Shown here piece after piece: positions 60,151 through 64,000 of a stretch of 64,000 nt of DNA. The stretch covers positions 66,463,746-66,527,745 of the forward strand of contig NC_082689.1 in assembly GCF_949987515.2 (NCBI RefSeq). The letters are read 5' to 3'. Origin of the DNA: Delphinus delphis (taxonomy: Eukaryota > Chordata > Mammalia > Artiodactyla > Delphinidae). The first letter of the stretch is position 1; every line of letters starts with the position of its first letter. The translations under genes were made by a program, and so were the position numbers. The notes beneath the pieces are model-generated. The model saw only the letters and a program-made list of their open reading frames with translations. It had not been told where the DNA came from and made no database searches.

Positions 60151-60404
60151 AAAATAGAGATGTTGATTACAAATGCAAATTGGAAATTTTCTTTAATAAC
60201 TTATTAAAACAAAGGGTTTTGAAAGAGTAGCTTAGGAAGTTTGAGCAAATAGACATTATTTTTTTTAATCTTTAAATGTTTAACACTTAAAAACATGTGG
60301 GTCTACAATTATCTCAAAATAAAAAGTTTAATTAAACAGAAATCCATGGGTTTTGGTGGCTGATTTGCCTAACCAGTCTCACTTCTAATAAGAACTCCTC
60401 AATT
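60151..60404. other. unassigned AT-rich sequence
   Basis: No recognised feature. Confidence 0.3.
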
Positions 60405-60920
60405 TTCCACAGGTAACTACCTCTCACCTGCTCTCAGCCCACCTGATTTGGGTGAGCTGCCTCTATCCCCTTCTCTAAAGGTGTCACGTGGCCCAAGTTT
60501 GACCTTTTGGAGCAACTTATCCTCTTGGTCTCTGTGACTGTTCAGGGTTGGGCACCTGACCCAATCAAAGGTCATCAGAGCTGATCCTGGGATTTTTGCT
60601 GGTGCACTTGGTAATGAAGTGTTCTCATTCTCACTATTCTTGAACCTGGCTGGATGGAACCAGTCCTGCAGGAGTACACCATGTGCAGACAGCCTGCCTA
60701 AGAACGAAGGCCACAGAGAAGAAAACTAAAGATGGAGGGAAAGCTTCCAGATGCCATTACTTCAGGACGTGAACCCAGATGTGTCCAAAGCACCTCTAGC
60801 TCCCACAAGTTTTGATTTGTGAGCTTGTTATTGCTCCTTTTGTCTTGAGTATTTTTGAATCAGGATTCTGCCACTTACAATCCAGAGAGCTCTAAAATGC
60901 ACATGGTGTCAATATAGCCA
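60405..60920 (+). mobile_element. ancient LTR-like repeat
   Basis: 'gtcacgtggcccaagtttga' (60483), 'ggtctctgtgactgttcagg' (60527), 'gcctgcctaagaacgaaggc' (60692) and 'gagcttgttattgctccttt' (60821) follow an old mammalian consensus in order. It is probably the same family as at 56.3 kb. The name is uncertain. Confidence 0.5.
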
Positions 60921-61184
60921 CATGATTTCTTCTGAAATAGTTTTCTAGAAACACTCGTTAATATACTTCACAGAGACCATTCTGTGTGAGGTGAGTGACT
61001 TCAAAACATTTACACATTGTAAACCTAGCTATCCCATTTTTGAAGCTGTTTTTTTCTATTTCACATAAAAATGGAGGAATAATTTTTCTCTGACGAGCAG
61101 TTTCAGTCAGGTTTCCTACAGCCCATGTGTACATCCATCTGTAGATGTGCATCGTGTTGAAACTGTTGTGTTGTCAGTTTCCCT
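60921..61184. other. unassigned sequence
   Basis: No recognised feature. Confidence 0.3.
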
Positions 61185-61285
61185 CCCTAGTCCATAAACT
61201 CCTTGATGTCAGGGACTGTGTTTTATTTACTCATGTCCTGCCAACCACTTTTCAATGAACACTTGTTAAGCAAACGAATAACTCA
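61185..61285 (+). mobile_element. L2/MIR-type 3' end
   Basis: 'ccataaactccttgatgtca' then 'gggactgtgttttatttact' is the usual L2 3' end wording. A short fragment. Confidence 0.55.
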
Positions 61286-62090
61286 AACTTCAATATTTAA
61301 AAACATCAAAATTACTGTCACAAATAATTCCTTGAACTTTGAAGGTGAGTTTCCCTATCTCAATGTTCCTTTAACAGTGATATTACATGATTTTCACGTA
61401 AAACACACTGAGCATGTCTCTGATCCATCATAATAATCCGTTACCAAGATGAATGACATAATTCTTACCTTGAAGCTTCTACCTCTAAGAGATAGAGCTA
61501 ATCAGGCTGTACACTTTTATTTATTTATGTTTACAAACCTACCCAGACCAAGGGACTTGCAGCCTTGCTCTAACATGACTGTGACTTCCTCTGCTGTGTT
61601 CTTAAATATAAATTAAATAATAAATAAAGGGGCTAGATGAAGTAAATTAGTAGTATCTATCTGAAGGCTGGGAAACTGACACTCTTGAAACAGTGAGAAT
61701 AAATCAACAGCCAGTATTTATCCAAGTGCTTGCAATTGTCCAGCCCATGCAGAGCACCTGCCATGGTGTTAACCAGCATTTAACTTCTGTGTGAACAGCT
61801 GCCAGGCTCTACTTACTGGCTACAAATTATTTTAGATTCTAAAGTCAGTGTTTGCATTATCAGCCCTTCTATTTGGCTCCCTCCTGAGCCTACCATAGCC
61901 CGTTCCAGCCCACTCACTCAGCAAGGCTGCCTGTCACAGGAGCAAAGCACTGTGCGGAGTCCATTTTTGGACCACAGGATAGCCAATCCTCATCACACCT
62001 GCTCCACTTGAAGCTGCACAAATGGGTCCAGGTGTGCTGTGACCCACAGCAACAGGGACCAAAGCCAAGGCCACCTGTTTTGCTGGGTAG
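61286..62090. other. unassigned sequence
   Basis: No recognised gene or repeat. Confidence 0.3.
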
Positions 62091-62107
62091 CAGAGGGAAA
62101 GATTTTT

Positions 62108-62308
62108 TTTTTTTTTTGCGGTACGCGGGCCTCTCACTGTTATGGCCTGTCCCGTTGTGGAGCACAGGCTCCGGAGGCGCAAGCTCAGCGGCCATGGCTC
62201 ACGGGCCCAGCCGCTCCGCGGCATGTGGGATCTTCCCAGACCGGGACACGAACCCGTGTCCCCTGCATCGGCAGGCGGACTCTCAACCACTGCGCCACCA
62301 GGGAAGCC
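62108..62308 (-). mobile_element. CHR-type SINE, short form
   Basis: The element is reversed: T tail, GCGGTACGCGGGCC, ending in CCACCAGGGAAGCC. The perfect 17-base duplication CAGAGGGAAAGATTTTT is at 62091-62107 and 62309-62325. The frames of 80-156 codons that cross it are incidental. Confidence 0.95.
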
Positions 62309-62527
62309 CAGAGGGAAAGATTTTTCTACAAGACTACACATTGCCAGTTTGGGGCAAATTAACATCTCTAGCTGGAGGAACATTTTGCAAGGGAAGTAAA
62401 GGTACTATTCTTTCCCAGATAGAGATAACAACAACAACAACTTGTGTTGCTAGAGACAACCTATTGCAAGAAAAATAAGAATGCAGTTGCCCTCCAAAAG
62501 ACTTTAAAAGATACTTAGTGTTAGTTA

Positions 62528-64000
62528 ACCACCATATACAAAAATAAACTCAAAATGGATTAAAGACCTAAATGTAAGACCAGAAACTATAAAACTCCTA
62601 GAAGAAAACATAAGTAGAACACTCTTTGAAATAAATTGTAGCAATATTTTTTGGACCTGTCTCCTAAAGCAAAGGCAATAAAAGCAACAATAAATAAATG
62701 GGATCTAATTAAACTTAAATGCTTTTGCAAAGCAAAGGAAACCACCAACAAAATGCAAAGACAACCTACTAATGTGGGAGAAAATATTTGCAAATGATAT
62801 GACCAATAAGGGGTTAATATTCAAAATATATAAACAGCTCCTACAACTCAACAGCAAAAAAACAAACAACCTGAATAAAAAATGCTCAGAAGACCTGAAG
62901 AGACATTTTTCCAAAGAAGACATACAGAGGCCAACAGCACATGAAATGATGCTCAACATTGTTAATCAACAGAGAAACGCAAATCAAAATCACAATGAGA
63001 TATCACTTCACACCTGTCAGAATGGCTAACATCAAAAAGACCACAAATAACAAATTTTTGACTAGGATGTGGAGAAAAAGGAACACTGTTGGTGGGAATG
63101 TAAAGTGGTACAGCCAATGTGGAAAACAGTACAGAGGTTCCCAAAAAACTAAAAATAAAACAGCATTATTTACACTTGCCAAGATAGGGAAGCAACCTAA
63201 GTGTCTATCAACAGATGAATGGATAAAGAAGATGTGGCATATATATACAGTGGGATAATATTCGGCCATAAAAATGAATGAAATTTTGCCATTTGCAACA
63301 ATGTAGATGGACTTGAAGGATATTATGCTAAGTGAAATAAGTCAAACAGAGGAAGATATCACTTATATGTGGAATCTAAAAAAAATAAAACAAACTGGTG
63401 AATGTAACAAAAAAGAAACAGACTCACAGATATAGAGAGAAACTTGTGGTTACCAGTGGGGAGAGGGAGGGGGGAGAGGCAAGATACGGGTGAGGGGTTA
63501 AGAGGTACAAACTACTGTGTATAAAGTAAGCTACAGGGCTTCCCTGGTGGTGCAGTGGTTAAGAATCTGCCTGCCAATGCAGGGGGCACACAGGTTTAAG
63601 CCCTGGTCCGGAAAGATCCCACATGCCACGGAGCAACTAAGCCCATGTGCCACAACTACTGAGCCTGTGCTCTAGAGCCCGTGGGCCACAACTACTGAGG
63701 CCACATGCCACACTACTGAATCCCATGCACCTAGAGACCATGCTCCGCAACAAGAGAAGCCACCGCAATGAGAAGTCCACTCACAGCAACAAAGAGTAGC
63801 CCCTACTCGCCACAACTAGAGAAAGCCCGTGAGCAGCAATGAAGACCCAATGCAGCCAAAAATAAAATAAAGAAATTTTTAAAAATAAGCTACAAGGATA
63901 TATTGTACAATACAGGGAATATAGCCAAAATTTTATAATAACTATAAATGGAATATAACCTTTAAAAATTGTGAATCACTATGTTGTACACTTGAAACAT
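62528..64000 (+). mobile_element. old L1, 5'-truncated, running off the window
   Basis: It enters in the ORF2 C-terminal third ('aaaataaactcaaaatggat', 62541) and continues through 'gatatcacttcacacctgtc' (62999) and 'gatgaatggataaagaagat' (63215) to a 3' UTR ('tgtggttaccagtggggaga', 63445). It is interrupted by a long SINE (63536-63885) and resumes to the window end ('ctatgttgtacacttgaaac'). There is no intact frame. The right boundary lies outside. Confidence 0.85.
63536..63885 (+). mobile_element. CHR-type SINE, long form, inside an L1 3' UTR
   Basis: It runs from GGGCTTCCCTGGTGG to 'cccaatgcagcc' and an AAATAAAATAAAG-type tail. There are three 'gccacaactact'-like units at about 63650-63715. 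The duplication TAAGCTACA is at 63527-63535 and 63886-63894. The cytosine-rich B-box block has changed to GGTTTAAGCCC. Confidence 0.95.

Overview
The window looks like nuclear DNA of a cetacean, most likely a toothed whale or dolphin. The main evidence is a dense set of tRNA-derived CHR-type SINEs, including the short ~200-base, GC-rich form ending in a pure A tail that I know from cetaceans. Three other repeat groups fit a cetartiodactyl genome: an L1 lineage with the characteristic 3' UTR, a mariner MITE whose ends begin TTGGGTTGGCC, and old mammalian L2, MIR, Tigger and LTR relics. No host protein-coding gene, rRNA or functional tRNA gene could be supported. Nearly every longer reading frame is explained by a retroelement or by the antisense of one. 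I read the window as an intergenic or deep-intronic gene desert. All family names come from recognition, not from a database search.

Layout: 0-5 kb holds an LTR relic, a short CHR SINE and an old L1 3' half split by a long CHR SINE. 5-9 kb is an L2 element of about 3 kb on the minus strand, with a young L1 3' end inserted in it. 9-10.4 kb is an ancient minus-strand L1 hit by three SINEs, two of which used the same target site. 10.6-13.7 kb is an old L1 with two 3' ends in tandem. 13.9-19.3 kb is a nearly complete but broken L1 (ORF1, ORF2, 3' UTR) with a shortened 5' UTR. 19.4-25.4 kb holds L1, L2, SINE and mariner relics and a clean solo retroviral LTR. 25.4-31.2 kb is mostly unique AT-rich DNA. 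31.25-33.18 kb is an L1 with a 5' inversion (twin priming). 33.8-46 kb is mostly unique with L2, MIR, LTR, SINE and Tigger relics. 46.6-54.8 kb is a full-length but dead L1 nested in an older L1. 54.8-62.5 kb is mostly unique with LTR-like and MIR relics and two SINEs. 62.5-64 kb is another old L1 with a long SINE, running off the end.

The elements do not form a pathway. Their relation is layered insertion: old L2, MIR and L1M relics were hit by younger L1s, and CHR SINEs were probably mobilised by L1 machinery (A tails, target-site duplications of 8-19 bases). I did not find a new biological system. The most useful observations are insertion architectures (twin-primed L1, three-copy target-site duplication, L1 with an abbreviated 5' UTR, tandem L1 3' ends, variable repeats inside the long SINE), some unique stretches that could be conserved regulatory DNA, and one short minus-strand frame with a signal peptide-like start and a possible splice donor.
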